Shown here piece after piece: positions 24,764 to 35,058 of a DNA stretch of 64,000 bases; the first letter of the stretch is position 1, and each line of letters starts with the position of its first letter. This DNA is from Hoylesella oralis ATCC 33269 (lineage in GTDB: Bacteria > Bacteroidota > Bacteroidia > Bacteroidales > Bacteroidaceae), in NCBI RefSeq assembly GCF_000185145.2, contig NZ_GL833119.1, positions 2,049,464 to 2,113,463 of the forward strand. Reading direction: 5' to 3'. The notes under the pieces are model-generated. The model was not told the origin of the DNA and ran no database searches. It saw nothing but the letters and a program-made list of their open reading frames with translations. Both the position numbers and the translations under genes were made by a program.

Positions 24764-25498
24764 ATGTTTGAACAAGAAAAGATAAAACCATACGGGGAGA
24801 AGGGCGAAAAAGAGGAGCTCGTCGAACAAATGTTCGACAATATAGCACCCACTTATGATAAACTGAACCATCGCTTGTCGTGGGATATCGACAGAGGTTG
24901 GCGCAAAAAGGCTATCAAGCAGTTGATACCATACCGTCCCGCATCGATTCTTGACATAGCGACCGGAACCGGCGACTTTGCCATCTTGGCTGCCCAAATA
25001 CTGCATCCGGCAGGTCTTACAGGTGTAGACATTTCCGAAGGTATGATGGAAATAGGAAAAGAGAAGGTAAAAAGAGCCGGTCTCGACCATATCATTAACT
25101 TCCAAAAAGAAGACTGTCTTCACATGAGTTTTCCCGATAATACTTTCGAAGCGGTAACAGCTGCTTTCGGTATAAGGAACTTCCAAGACCTTCACAAAGG
25201 ACTGAAAGAGATGCACAGAGTATTGAAAACGGGCGGTCATCTTAGTATCGTGGAGCTGACAACTCCGGTTTCGTTCCCGATGAAGCAACTGTTCAAGATA
25301 TATTCACATACCTTTTTACCTGCTTACGGGCGACTGATTTCTAAAGACAGGAGTGCATATAACTATCTTACGGCAACAATAGAAGCCTTTCCGCAGGGAG
25401 AAACGATCGTTGAAGTTCTTAGGAATATAGGATTTGCAAAGGCTTCTTTCAAGAGGCTTACTTTCGGTATATGTACGATGTATTTTGCCGAAAAGTGA
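24764..25498 (+). CDS. ubiE: Demethylmenaquinone methyltransferase (UbiE/MenG)
   Basis: 244 residues from ATG 24764; the frame is open upstream but [19 protein letters not shown] is the normal N-terminus. It is a class I SAM methyltransferase: SAM loop [15 protein letters not shown] (near residue 60), then [12 protein letters not shown] and [12 protein letters not shown]. It performs the last C-methylation of menaquinone, the respiratory quinone of Bacteroidetes. It lies in the phoH-purC-ubiE-aroE-purM run. Confidence 0.95.
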   Translation: MFEQEKIKPYGEKGEKEELVEQMFDNIAPTYDKLNHRLSWDIDRGWRKKAIKQLIPYRPASILDIATGTGDFAILAAQILHPAGLTGVDISEGMMEIGKEKVKRAGLDHIINFQKEDCLHMSFPDNTFEAVTAAFGIRNFQDLHKGLKEMHRVLKTGGHLSIVELTTPVSFPMKQLFKIYSHTFLPAYGRLISKDRSAYNYLTATIEAFPQGETIVEVLRNIGFAKASFKRLTFGICTMYFAEK

Positions 25499-25569
25499 TA
25501 TAAGATATATGCTGTCTGGTAACAAGTTGCCCTCAAACAATTGCCGGTTAAATAATAAATAACGACTAT

Positions 25570-26316
25570 ATGGACAAGTACGGACTGATAGGTTATCCGC
25601 TGGGACACTCTTTCTCGATAGGTTATTTTAACGAAAAGTTCGAGAATGAGGGTATCGATGCTAAGTATATCAACTTTGAAATACCCGACATAAAAGATTT
25701 CCCCGAAATCCTTGCATCCAATACAGACCTGAAAGGGCTGAACGTAACCATTCCCTACAAGGAAAAGGTTATAGATTATTTGGACTCGCTCAGTCCTGAG
25801 GCTAAAGCTATCGGGGCCGTTAATGTAATCCGTGTTACCCATAAAGGTGGGAAAATAGTGCTAAAAGGGTTCAACAGCGATGTGATCGGTTTCACAAAAA
25901 GCATAGAACCAATTCTCGAAAGTTACCACAAGAAGGCACTTATACTCGGAACCGGAGGCGCTTCGAAAGCCATAGACTACGGTTTGAAATCGCTCGGATT
26001 AGAGACATTATTTGCAAGCAGAAGCAATAAGCCCAATGCCATTCAGTACAAGGATATCACTGCCGATACGGTAAAAGAATACAACGTCATCGTAAACTGC
26101 ACCCCTTTGGGCATGTATCCGCATGCCGATTCGTGTCCGCAACTACCGTATGAGACAATGGATAACCATACCTTGCTCTACGATCTTATCTATAATCCCG
26201 ACGAAACCCTATTCATGAAAAAAGGCTTGGAGCATGGTGCAACGGTCAAGAATGGCTTGGAGATGTTGCTTTTACAGGCCTTTGCGAGCTGGGAGTTCTG
26301 GCACGGAACGGAATAA
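25570..26316 (+). CDS. aroE: Shikimate dehydrogenase
   Basis: 248 residues. Reduces 3-dehydroshikimate to shikimate with NADPH. The substrate site is YGLIGYPLGHSFSIGYFNEKF (SxS-like) and the catalytic Lys-Asp pair is in LNVTIPYKEKV and GFNSDVIGF; the nucleotide loop is ILGTGGASKA near residue 127, followed by NCTPLGMYP. Slightly short (family about 250-290) but complete. Seventy-one bases after ubiE. Confidence 0.95.
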   Translation: MDKYGLIGYPLGHSFSIGYFNEKFENEGIDAKYINFEIPDIKDFPEILASNTDLKGLNVTIPYKEKVIDYLDSLSPEAKAIGAVNVIRVTHKGGKIVLKGFNSDVIGFTKSIEPILESYHKKALILGTGGASKAIDYGLKSLGLETLFASRSNKPNAIQYKDITADTVKEYNVIVNCTPLGMYPHADSCPQLPYETMDNHTLLYDLIYNPDETLFMKKGLEHGATVKNGLEMLLLQAFASWEFWHGTE

Positions 26317-26363
26317 TCAAGATATGACATATTGAATTTACCTAATTTTTAAATTGCATACGA

Positions 26364-27527
26364 GTGGACAACAGATACATGATGCGTGGCGTGAGTGCCG
26401 CCAAGGAGGATGTACATAACGCCATAAAAAATATAGATAAGGGCATTTTTCCGCAGGCTTTCTGCAAGATTATACCCGACATTCTCGGCGGAGATCCGGA
26501 ATATTGCAACATTATGCATGCCGACGGAGCCGGCACAAAGTCGTCTTTAGCGTACATATATTGGAAAGAAACGGGCGATATAAGCGTTTGGAAAGGCATC
26601 GCACAGGACGCCATCGTAATGAATACCGATGACCTGTTATGCGTAGGGGCTGTAGACAACATTCTTGTTTCGAGCACTATCGGAAGAAACAAATTGCTTA
26701 TTCCGGGCGAAGTAGTATCGGCCATCATCAACGGGACCGACAATCTGCTCGCCGACATGCGCAAGATGGGAGTGGGAATTTACCCAACTGGCGGCGAAAC
26801 TGCCGATGTGGGAGACCTTGTACGCACCATTATAGTCGACTCAACCGTAACGTGTCGCATGAAACGTTGCGATGTTATCGATAATTCCAACATACGTCCC
26901 GGCGATGTTATCGTGGGATTGAGCTCTACCGGACAGGCAACCTACGAGAAACAATACAACGGTGGAATGGGAAGTAACGGACTTACAAGCGCCCGACACG
27001 ATGTTTTTTCAAAATATCTTGCCAATCTCTTTCCCGAGAGTTACGACCATGCGGTGCCGGAAAAACTGATATATAGCGGTACTAAAAAGCTGACCGACCG
27101 TATAAAAGGCGTAGAAATAAACGCAGGACAATTAGTTCTGTCGCCCACGCGCACCTATGCTCCGGTCATTAAACGCGTGCTCAACGAACTGCGACGGGAT
27201 ATTCATGGAATGGTACATTGTACGGGTGGCGCCCAAACTAAGGTTCTGCATTTCGTGAACGAGAATTGCAAAGTGATAAAAGACAATATGTTTCCCGTTC
27301 CTCCCCTATTCAAACTGATCCACGATGAGAGCGGAACAGACTGGGAAGAAATGTATCAGGTGTTCAATATGGGGCACCGCATGGAGATTTATGTACGTCC
27401 GGAAATTGCAGAAAAAGTAATCGCTATCAGCAAATCATTCAATATCGACGCCCGAATTATCGGTCATATAGAAGAAGGACAACGTTCGCTTACCATCCAA
27501 TCGGAGTATGGTACCTACAATTATTAA
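26364..27527 (+). CDS. purM: Phosphoribosylformylglycinamidine cyclo-ligase (AIR synthetase), Bacteroidetes type
   Basis: 387 residues starting at GTG (MDNRYMMRGVSAAKEDV). It closes the imidazole ring of AIR using ATP in purine synthesis. The AIRS signature region shows DGAGTKSSLAYIYW, MNTDDLLCVGAVDNIL and the glycine-rich YPTGGETADVGD (near residue 140). It is distinctly longer and divergent from the enteric PurM, as in other Bacteroidetes. It ends 9 bp before prfA. Confidence 0.92.
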   Translation: MDNRYMMRGVSAAKEDVHNAIKNIDKGIFPQAFCKIIPDILGGDPEYCNIMHADGAGTKSSLAYIYWKETGDISVWKGIAQDAIVMNTDDLLCVGAVDNILVSSTIGRNKLLIPGEVVSAIINGTDNLLADMRKMGVGIYPTGGETADVGDLVRTIIVDSTVTCRMKRCDVIDNSNIRPGDVIVGLSSTGQATYEKQYNGGMGSNGLTSARHDVFSKYLANLFPESYDHAVPEKLIYSGTKKLTDRIKGVEINAGQLVLSPTRTYAPVIKRVLNELRRDIHGMVHCTGGAQTKVLHFVNENCKVIKDNMFPVPPLFKLIHDESGTDWEEMYQVFNMGHRMEIYVRPEIAEKVIAISKSFNIDARIIGHIEEGQRSLTIQSEYGTYNY

Positions 27528-27536
27528 TTAAAGAAA

Positions 27537-28649
27537 ATGGCAGAAAACAACAGTATATTAGAGAAATTAGACGGCCTTGAAAGCCGCTACGAGGAGGTTT
27601 CAACGCTGATAACCGATCCGGATGTGATCAACGACCAGCAACGCTATGTAAAGCTGACCAAGGAATACAAGGATTTAGGAGATATAATGGAAGCCCGCAG
27701 GCGCTACATTGCCTGCCTGAATGCAATCCAAGAAGCCAAAGAATTGCTTGCCAACGAAAGCGATGCCGATATGAAAGAAATGGCACGCGAAGAACTGGCA
27801 ACGAACGAAGCTCTACAACCTAAGCTGGAAGAAGAGATAAAATTGGCACTCGTTCCTAAGGATCCGGAAGACGAAAAGAACGTGCAAATGGAGATTAGAG
27901 CGGGAACGGGCGGCGACGAAGCAGCGCTGTTCGCGGGCGACCTCTTCAATATGTATAAGAAATATTGCGACTCCAAGGGATGGACTCTTTCCGTTACGAG
28001 CGAATCGGAAGGCGCCGTAGGTGGTTTCAAGGAGATAGATTTCGCCGTTAGCGGTGCCAATGTGTACGGAACATTGAAGTATGAAAGCGGCGTACACCGA
28101 GTACAACGCGTGCCCGCAACAGAAACACAAGGCCGCATGCATACCTCTGCAGCTACTGTTGCCGTTCTGCCTGAAGCAGACAAATTCGAGGTGAACATCA
28201 ACGAGGGCGATATAAAATGGGACACATTCAGAAGTTCCGGTGCCGGTGGACAGAATGTAAACAAGGTGGAATCCGGTGTGCGTTTGCGTTATCCGTGGAG
28301 GAATCCGAACACTGGGGAGACCGAAGAAATACTCATAGAGTGTACGGAGACACGTGATCAACCCAAGAACAAAGAGCGTGCATTGTCGCGTCTTCGTACG
28401 TTTATATATGACCGCGAGCATCAAAAATATGTAGATGACATCGCAAACAGACGCAAGTCGTTGGTATCGACCGGCGACAGAAGTGCCAAAATACGCACTT
28501 ACAACTTTCCGCAGGGACGTGTTACAGACCACCGCATAGGCTTTACCACACACGATCTGCAAGGCTTCTTAGGAGGCAATATACAAGAAATGATCGATGC
28601 ACTCACCGTGGCCGAGAATGCTGAAAAGTTAAAAGAAACCGAATTATAA
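27537..28649 (+). CDS. prfA: Peptide chain release factor 1
   Basis: 370 residues. Recognises UAA and UAG stop codons and triggers peptide release. The catalytic GGQ is at residues 237-239 within SSGAGGQNVNKVES, and the codon-reading PxT-type region is VQRVPATETQGRMH. Length and order (coiled-coil N-domain, central PCRF domain, C-domain) are normal. It is tightly packed between purM (9 bp) and pyrF (9 bp). Confidence 0.97.
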   Translation: MAENNSILEKLDGLESRYEEVSTLITDPDVINDQQRYVKLTKEYKDLGDIMEARRRYIACLNAIQEAKELLANESDADMKEMAREELATNEALQPKLEEEIKLALVPKDPEDEKNVQMEIRAGTGGDEAALFAGDLFNMYKKYCDSKGWTLSVTSESEGAVGGFKEIDFAVSGANVYGTLKYESGVHRVQRVPATETQGRMHTSAATVAVLPEADKFEVNINEGDIKWDTFRSSGAGGQNVNKVESGVRLRYPWRNPNTGETEEILIECTETRDQPKNKERALSRLRTFIYDREHQKYVDDIANRRKSLVSTGDRSAKIRTYNFPQGRVTDHRIGFTTHDLQGFLGGNIQEMIDALTVAENAEKLKETEL

Positions 28650-28658
28650 CGAAGAGTA

Positions 28659-29480
28659 ATGAATAGAAAACAACTGGTCGAGCAGATTTTCACCAAGAGA
28701 AGTTTCCTTTGCGTAGGCCTCGATACCGACATAAAGAAAATACCGGAGCATCTGAAGAACGAAGAACACCCGATATTTTCTTTCAATAAAGCAATTATAG
28801 ATGCCACGGCTTCTTACTGTGTTTCCTATAAACCTAACCTCGCTTTCTACGAAAGTATGGGCGTGAAAGGAATCGTTGCATTCGAAAAAACCATAGCCTA
28901 TCTGAAAGAGAACTACCCTCAACACTTTATAATTGCCGACGCCAAGCGCGGTGATATAGGCAATACATCGGCAATGTATGCCCGTACGTTTTTCGAAGAA
29001 TACCGGCTCGATGCCCTGACAGTAGCCCCATATATGGGCGAAGACAGCGTAACGCCTTTCTTGGAATACAAAGATAAGTGGGTAATACTCCTTGCATTGA
29101 CAAGCAATAAGGGGAGCCAAGATTTCCAACTTACCACATCGACCGACGGTGAAAGGCTCTTTGAAAAGGTAATCCGCATATCACAACAGTGGGGAAACGA
29201 ACAGAACATGATGTACGTTGTGGGTGCCACCCAAGGCTCCATGTTCGAAACAGTACGCAAATATGCCCCCAACCATTTTCTTCTTGTGCCCGGCGTGGGC
29301 GCACAGGGCGGCAGTCTGCAGGAGGTATGTAAATATGGTATGACGAAAGAATGCGGCCTGCTGATCAACAGTTCGCGCGGTATTATATACGCAAGCAATG
29401 GCCGCGACTTTGCACAAGCAGCAAAAGAGAAGGCACAGGCATTACATCTGCAGATGTCAGACCTACTGGATATGCTTTAA
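28659..29480 (+). CDS. pyrF: Orotidine 5'-phosphate decarboxylase (type 2)
   Basis: 273 residues, the longer type of OMP decarboxylase, which makes UMP. Key parts are [17 protein letters not shown] at the start, the catalytic [15 protein letters not shown] near residue 95 and [14 protein letters not shown] near 215. The alternating Asp and Lys residues of the active site are present. It starts 9 bp after prfA and is followed after 35 bp by the HD-domain gene. Confidence 0.95.
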   Translation: MNRKQLVEQIFTKRSFLCVGLDTDIKKIPEHLKNEEHPIFSFNKAIIDATASYCVSYKPNLAFYESMGVKGIVAFEKTIAYLKENYPQHFIIADAKRGDIGNTSAMYARTFFEEYRLDALTVAPYMGEDSVTPFLEYKDKWVILLALTSNKGSQDFQLTTSTDGERLFEKVIRISQQWGNEQNMMYVVGATQGSMFETVRKYAPNHFLLVPGVGAQGGSLQEVCKYGMTKECGLLINSSRGIIYASNGRDFAQAAKEKAQALHLQMSDLLDML

Positions 29481-29515
29481 AGAAGGCATATCTATTTGAA
29501 TTAGAGCAACGGTAT

Positions 29516-30736
29516 ATGGACGATAGTAAAATCATAAGCGATCCGGTTTTCGGCTTTATAAAAATTCCACATGGTCTGCTTCTCGACATCGTAAGGCATC
29601 CATTGATACAACGCCTTACGAGAATTAAGCAATTGGGGTTAGCTTCTGTCGTTTATCCGGGGGCTCAACATACCCGTTTTCAGCACTCCCTCGGGGCTTT
29701 TCATCTGATGAGCGAAGCCATAACATCGCTTGGGCAGAAAGGAATATTCATCTTTGATAGCGAAGCAGAAGCCGTAGAAGCAGCGATACTGATGCATGAT
29801 ATCGGGCACGGACCGTTCTCGCATGTGCTTGAGAATACATTAATTCATGACATATCGCATGAAGAAATCTCGTTAATGATGATGGAACAAATTAACCGTG
29901 ACATGAACGGAAGCCTGAATTTAGCCATCAATATCTTTAAAGACAAATACCCCAAACGCTTTTTACACCAGCTGATTAGCAGTCAATTGGATATGGACCG
30001 TCTTGACTATCTGCGGCGCGACAGTTTCTTCACCGGTGTGAATGAAGGAAACATCGGTTCTGCACGTATCATCAAAATGCTGAATGTAATAGACGATCAG
30101 TTGGTGGTCGAAGCAAAAGGAATTTACTCCATCGAGAATTATCTTACCTCGCGAAGACTCATGTATTGGCAAGTTTACTTGCACAAAACGGCTGTCGCCT
30201 GCGAGAAGGTTTTAATTAATACGCTGAAAAGAGCAAAGCAATTGGTACGCGAAGGGCACGCTTTGTTCGCTTCTCCCGCCCTTCTGTATTTTCTGGAGAA
30301 CGAAGTCGATGCCAGAATATTTGAAGAAGACGACCGAGCATTGGCCTATTATGTGCAACTCGATGATAACGATATATGGAGTGCACTAAAGGTTTGGGCG
30401 ACATCCGATGATAAAATTCTGTCTATATTATCGACAGATATCATCGACCGACGGCTCTTTAAAGTGGAAATCCATGAGGAATCGATACAACAGGAGCAAT
30501 TGGAAACATTGAGAGAAAAACTTTCTACTCAATTCGGCATATCCTACAACGATACACAGTACTTATTGAGTGTAGACACGATACGAAAAGATATGTACGA
30601 CGTGAACGACGACCACATATCGATCTTGTACAAAGATGGCACGATAAAGGATATTGCCGAGGCTTCTGAAATTCTGAATGTTTCGCTTTTATCTAAAAAA
30701 ATCGTCAAATATTACCTATGTTATCAACGTTTCTGA
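29516..30736 (+). CDS. HD-domain phosphohydrolase (SAMHD1/dGTPase-like)
   Basis: 406 residues from ATG 29516; the frame extends upstream over the end of pyrF but that is not coding. The metal-binding HD tetrad is visible: HTRFQHSLG (about residue 50), ILMHDIGHGPFSH (about residues 90-102) and, further on, LDMDRLDYLRRD (near residue 163). Proteins of this shape hydrolyse dNTPs to nucleosides and triphosphate or cleave related nucleotides; the substrate is not known here. It ends the phoH-to-pyrF run; a separate promoter precedes lpxD. Confidence 0.88.
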   Translation: MDDSKIISDPVFGFIKIPHGLLLDIVRHPLIQRLTRIKQLGLASVVYPGAQHTRFQHSLGAFHLMSEAITSLGQKGIFIFDSEAEAVEAAILMHDIGHGPFSHVLENTLIHDISHEEISLMMMEQINRDMNGSLNLAINIFKDKYPKRFLHQLISSQLDMDRLDYLRRDSFFTGVNEGNIGSARIIKMLNVIDDQLVVEAKGIYSIENYLTSRRLMYWQVYLHKTAVACEKVLINTLKRAKQLVREGHALFASPALLYFLENEVDARIFEEDDRALAYYVQLDDNDIWSALKVWATSDDKILSILSTDIIDRRLFKVEIHEESIQQEQLETLREKLSTQFGISYNDTQYLLSVDTIRKDMYDVNDDHISILYKDGTIKDIAEASEILNVSLLSKKIVKYYLCYQRF

Positions 30737-30747
30737 ATTAATTTTGC

Positions 30748-30755
30748 TATATTTG
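30748..30755 (+). promoter_or_regulatory. -7 box of the lpxD operon
   Basis: TATATTTG, 28 nt upstream of the lpxD ATG at 30784. No TTG at the usual -33 distance. Confidence 0.5.
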
Positions 30756-30783
30756 CAGAATTAAATCAATCTATTTGATAAAA

Positions 30784-31827
30784 ATGGAATTTACCGCAAG
30801 ACAAATTGCCCAATTCGTACAAGGGCGCATTGAAGGAGATGAGAATGCTTCCGTCAGTACATTTGCCAAGATTGAAGAAGGCACGGAAGGTTCGCTATCA
30901 TTTCTTTCAAACCCCAAATACACACACTATATTTATAATACCAAATCATCGATTATTCTAATAGATGAAAATGTAGTTTTAGAGAAACCCGTAACTACAA
31001 CACTCATTCGTGTGCAGAATGCCTATGAATGTATAGCCAAATTACTGCAACTCTACGAGGCTTCCAAAACAAAGAAAACGGGGATAGACTCATTGGCTTT
31101 CATCTCTCCGACAGCAAAAATAGGTAAAGATGTATATATCGGAGCTTTTGCATATATAGGTGACAATACCGTTATCGGAGACGGCACACAAGTGCATCCG
31201 CATGCAGTGATTGGCGAAAATGTTACCATTGGCGAACACAGCATTATCTATCCCAATGTTACCATCTACCATGGATGCAAATTAGGCAACAGGGTTATTC
31301 TTCATGCAGGTTCGGTAATCGGTGCCGATGGTTTCGGTTTTGCACCGTCGGCAAATGGATATGACAAAATTCCCCAGATAGGAATAGTCACCATTGAAGA
31401 CGATGTAGAAATCGGAGCAAATACCTGTATCGATCGTTCAACAATGGGAAGTACCAACATACATAAAGGTGTAAAACTTGATAACTTAGTGCAAATCGCC
31501 CATAACACGGAGATTGGAAGCAACACGGTGATGAGTGCACAAGTAGGAGTTGCCGGCTCTACCAAGGTTGGAGAATGGTGCATGTTCGGCGGACAGGTAG
31601 GCATTGCCGGACATATACAAATAGGCAATAAAGTCTTTTTAGGAGCTCAATCCGGGGTTCCGAGTAGCTTAAAAGACAACCAATCGCTCATTGGAACACC
31701 ACCGATGGGGAAAACGGCATTCTTTAAATCGCATGCTATCTATAAAAGATTACCCGAGATTTACAAACAGTTGAATGCTCTGCAAAAAGAAGTGGAAGAA
31801 CTTAAAAACAGTAATTCAAGAACTTGA
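30784..31827 (+). CDS. lpxD: UDP-3-O-acylglucosamine N-acyltransferase
   Basis: 347 residues from ATG 30784 ([16 protein letters not shown]); a TTG 9 bp upstream is in frame but unlikely. It adds the N-linked hydroxyacyl chain in lipid A synthesis. An N-terminal uridine-binding domain is followed by left-handed beta-helix hexapeptide repeats ([45 protein letters not shown]), with the catalytic His in [11 protein letters not shown]. The order lpxD, lpxC-fabZ, lpxA is the Bacteroidetes lipid A cluster. Confidence 0.96.
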   Translation: MEFTARQIAQFVQGRIEGDENASVSTFAKIEEGTEGSLSFLSNPKYTHYIYNTKSSIILIDENVVLEKPVTTTLIRVQNAYECIAKLLQLYEASKTKKTGIDSLAFISPTAKIGKDVYIGAFAYIGDNTVIGDGTQVHPHAVIGENVTIGEHSIIYPNVTIYHGCKLGNRVILHAGSVIGADGFGFAPSANGYDKIPQIGIVTIEDDVEIGANTCIDRSTMGSTNIHKGVKLDNLVQIAHNTEIGSNTVMSAQVGVAGSTKVGEWCMFGGQVGIAGHIQIGNKVFLGAQSGVPSSLKDNQSLIGTPPMGKTAFFKSHAIYKRLPEIYKQLNALQKEVEELKNSNSRT

Positions 31828-31879
31828 ATATAAAACGAATGTAAAATATAGCTTAATAAGAAAATAGGTTACATAATAA

Positions 31880-33271
31880 ATGGAAACGTCTAAACAAAGA
31901 ACATTAAAAGGTAGTTTTTCGCTCTATGGTAAAGGATTGCACACAGGACTAAGTCTTACGGTTACATTTAATCCTGCACCGGAGAATACCGGATATGCTA
32001 TTCAGCGAATAGATCTCGAAGAACAGCCCATAATAGAAGCAATTGCCGAAAACGTTGTGAACACAGAACGCGGTACTGTCTTAGCAAAAGGAGACGTTCG
32101 CGTTTCAACTGTGGAACATGGTCTTGCCGCCCTTTACGCTTTGGGAATAGACAATTGTCTTATTCAAGTCAATGGACCGGAATTCCCAATACTGGATGGT
32201 TCTGCTGCAATGTACGTTAATAAAATCGAAGAGATTGGTATTGAAGACCAAAACGCTCCCAAAGACTTCTATATTATTCGTAAAAAGATCGAAGTAAAAG
32301 ACGATACAACCGGTTCGTGCATTACAATCTTGCCCGATGAACAGTTCTCTATTACGGCAATGTGCTCATTCCAATCTAAATTTATCAATAGCCAATTTGC
32401 TACTTTAGATAACATAAATAACTTTTCTGAAGAGATTGCACCGGCTCGTACCTTTGTTTTTGTGCGCGACATCGTTCCTCTTCTCGAGGCTAACCTTATT
32501 AAAGGAGGTGACCTCGATAATGCCATTGTCATCTATGAACGTGAAGTAAGTCAGGAAAAATTAGACCAACTGGCCGACGTATTGAAAGTTCCTCATATGG
32601 ATGCAACCAAGATCGGTTACATACAGCATAAGCCTCTAATGTGGGAAAACGAATGTACACGCCATAAATTACTTGATATTATCGGCGATATGGCATTGAT
32701 AGGAAAGCCTATAAAAGGTAGAATTGTAGCAACACGCCCGGGACATACGGTTAACAACAAGTTTGCCCGTCTCATGCGAAAAGAAATCCGAAAGCACGAA
32801 GTACAAGCACCTATATACGATCCCAATGAAGAACCGATCATGGATAACAACCGCATACGCGAACTTCTTCCCCATCGTTATCCCATGCAACTCGTAGACA
32901 AAATCATCGCGATGGGCTCAAATAGCATTGTTGGTGTTAAGAATGTCACGGCTAATGAACCTTTCTTTCCCGGACACTTTCCGCAAGAACCCGTTATGCC
33001 GGGTGTGTTGCAGGTAGAAGCAATGGCACAATGCGGCGGATTATTGGTATTAAATCAGGTCGAAGAACCGGAACGTTGGTCTACATATTTCCTTCGTATA
33101 GATGATGTAAAATTCCGCCAGAAGATAGTTCCCGGCGACACATTGCTTTTCCGTGTAGAGTTGCTACATCCCGTACGTCATGGCATCAGTTCCATGAAAG
33201 GCTATATGTTCGTAGGCGACACTGTAGTTTCGGAAGCAACATTCACAGCACAGATCGTCAAGAATAAGTAA
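31880..33271 (+). CDS. lpxC-fabZ: LpxC-FabZ fusion: lipid A deacetylase and 3-hydroxyacyl-ACP dehydratase
   Basis: 463 residues. Residues 1 to about 310 are the zinc deacetylase LpxC ([17 protein letters not shown] with a zinc His; [14 protein letters not shown] and [12 protein letters not shown] with the catalytic residues), the committed step of lipid A synthesis. From about residue 320 comes FabZ ([39 protein letters not shown]) with its catalytic His and Glu. The fusion is normal for Bacteroidetes and links hydroxyacyl supply to lipid A. Five bases before lpxA. Confidence 0.96.
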   Translation: METSKQRTLKGSFSLYGKGLHTGLSLTVTFNPAPENTGYAIQRIDLEEQPIIEAIAENVVNTERGTVLAKGDVRVSTVEHGLAALYALGIDNCLIQVNGPEFPILDGSAAMYVNKIEEIGIEDQNAPKDFYIIRKKIEVKDDTTGSCITILPDEQFSITAMCSFQSKFINSQFATLDNINNFSEEIAPARTFVFVRDIVPLLEANLIKGGDLDNAIVIYEREVSQEKLDQLADVLKVPHMDATKIGYIQHKPLMWENECTRHKLLDIIGDMALIGKPIKGRIVATRPGHTVNNKFARLMRKEIRKHEVQAPIYDPNEEPIMDNNRIRELLPHRYPMQLVDKIIAMGSNSIVGVKNVTANEPFFPGHFPQEPVMPGVLQVEAMAQCGGLLVLNQVEEPERWSTYFLRIDDVKFRQKIVPGDTLLFRVELLHPVRHGISSMKGYMFVGDTVVSEATFTAQIVKNK

Positions 33272-33276
33272 TCGTT

Positions 33277-34047
33277 ATGAATCAAATCAGTCCGTTAGCT
33301 TTCGTTCATCCGGAAGCCAAACTTGGAGATAACAATATAATAGGTCCGTTCTGTTACATTGACAAAAATACTGTTATTGGAAACAGTAACGTGATGCAAA
33401 ACAGTGTAACGGTCAATTTCGGCGCACGCATCGGCGACAATAACGAAATATTCCCGGGCGCCAGCATATCCACAAAACCTCAAGACCTGAAATTTAAAGG
33501 TGAGGAGACATTGTGTGAGGTAGGAAATAACAATAGTATTCGTGAAAACGTAACAATCTCACGTGGCACTTTTTCTAAAGGAATAACTAAAGTAGGTAAT
33601 AACAATCTCTTGATGGAAAATATGCATATAGCACACGATTGTTTCTTTGGTAACAACCTTATCATAGGGAATTCTACAAAATTTGCCGGAGAAGTAACCG
33701 TCGATGATAATGCTATTATCAGTGCTGAAGTATTATGCCATCAATTCTGCAGGATCGGAGGATACGTCATGATCCAAGGAGGTAGCCGTTTTTCACAGGA
33801 CATCCCTCCGTATATCATAGCTGGGAAAGAGCCGATACGCTATGCAGGTATCAACGTTGTGGGATTGCGTCGCCACGGTTTCAGCAATGAACTTATCGAC
33901 CTTATACACAGTGCCTATCGCCTACTCTACTCAAAAGGAATTAAAGAAGAAGGTATACAAGAAATTCGTAAAAACCTTCAGATCACCCCCGAAATACAAT
34001 ATATTATTGATTTCGTAGAGTCTTCAGAACGCGGTATCATCAAATAG
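33277..34047 (+). CDS. lpxA: UDP-N-acetylglucosamine acyltransferase
   Basis: 256 residues. Left-handed beta-helix (GDNNIIGPFCYIDKN, VIGNSNVMQNSVTV) with the catalytic His in LLMENMHIAHDCFFGNN (about residue 120) and a helical C-terminal domain. It performs the first acylation of lipid A. It is 5 bp after lpxC-fabZ and 65 bp before miaA. Confidence 0.96.
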   Translation: MNQISPLAFVHPEAKLGDNNIIGPFCYIDKNTVIGNSNVMQNSVTVNFGARIGDNNEIFPGASISTKPQDLKFKGEETLCEVGNNNSIRENVTISRGTFSKGITKVGNNNLLMENMHIAHDCFFGNNLIIGNSTKFAGEVTVDDNAIISAEVLCHQFCRIGGYVMIQGGSRFSQDIPPYIIAGKEPIRYAGINVVGLRRHGFSNELIDLIHSAYRLLYSKGIKEEGIQEIRKNLQITPEIQYIIDFVESSERGIIK

Positions 34048-34112
34048 AATAATTACAAGGTTAGGAATGTAAAACCTTTGCTATATTCCTAATTTTATGT
34101 TCTTTATCTATC

Positions 34113-35009
34113 ATGAAATCTCTCGTTGTTATTATCGGTCCTACTGGCGTTGGGAAAACAGAGACGTGTTTGCGTATTGCAGAGCATCTCCATACGCCCA
34201 TTATTAATGCTGATTCCAGACAAATATTCAAAGAATTGCCTATTGGGACAGCTGCTCCCACGAAAGAACAACAGCAACGGATATATCATTATTTTGTAGG
34301 AAACCATCAAATAAAAGACTACTACAGCGCTTCCATATTCGAATGCGATGTATTGGAAGTACTTTCAAACTTATTCTTGAAACAGGATACTGCTCTTATG
34401 AGTGGCGGAAGTATGATGTATATTGATGCCGTATGTAATGGCATTGACGATATACCAACCGTTGATGAAGATACAAGAGAGCGTATGAAATACAGGCTTG
34501 CCACCGAGGGACTCCCCGCACTGGTGGAAGAACTGCACAAATTAGATCCCATACACTATAATATCGTAGATAAGAGCAATCCTCGACGTGTAGTCCATGC
34601 ACTCGAAATATGCCATATGACTGGCAGGACATATACCTCATTTCGTACTGCCACAATCAAGAAACGTCCGTTCAATATCATTAAGATCGGATTGAATAGA
34701 CCTCGTGAAGAAATGTACCAACGTATTAACTATCGTGTTCTCGATATGGTGGAACATGGTCTTGTAGAAGAAGCTCTAAACGTTTATCCTCTAAAAGGTA
34801 TAAACGCTTTAAATACCGTTGGTTACAAAGAACTGTTCGAGTTTTTTGAGAAAAACATAACGTTTGAAGAAGCTGTTATGAAAATACAATCCGATACAAG
34901 GCGGTACATGAGAAAACAACTTACATGGTTCAAAAAAGACGAAAAGATCAAATGGTTTCATCCCGACAATATTGAAGAAATCATAAATTATATTGATAAT
35001 ACGATATAG
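34113..35009 (+). CDS. miaA: tRNA dimethylallyltransferase
   Basis: 298 residues. Transfers a dimethylallyl group to A37 of tRNAs reading UNN codons. Walker A is GPTGVGKT (residues 9-16); INADSRQIFKELPIGTAAPT is the family signature, followed by SGGSMMYIDAVCNGIDDIP and NPRRVVHALEICHMTG. Complete. It lies between lpxA and a class A PBP gene that has its own -7 box. Confidence 0.95.
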   Translation: MKSLVVIIGPTGVGKTETCLRIAEHLHTPIINADSRQIFKELPIGTAAPTKEQQQRIYHYFVGNHQIKDYYSASIFECDVLEVLSNLFLKQDTALMSGGSMMYIDAVCNGIDDIPTVDEDTRERMKYRLATEGLPALVEELHKLDPIHYNIVDKSNPRRVVHALEICHMTGRTYTSFRTATIKKRPFNIIKIGLNRPREEMYQRINYRVLDMVEHGLVEEALNVYPLKGINALNTVGYKELFEFFEKNITFEEAVMKIQSDTRRYMRKQLTWFKKDEKIKWFHPDNIEEIINYIDNTI

Positions 35010-35025
35010 ATATACACTTATTTCG

Positions 35026-35033
35026 TATTTTTG
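35026..35033 (+). promoter_or_regulatory. -7 box of the class A PBP gene
   Basis: TATTTTTG, 25 nt upstream of the ATG at 35059. No clear -33 TTG. Confidence 0.5.
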
Positions 35034-35058
35034 TAATGTAATATACACATAATCTATT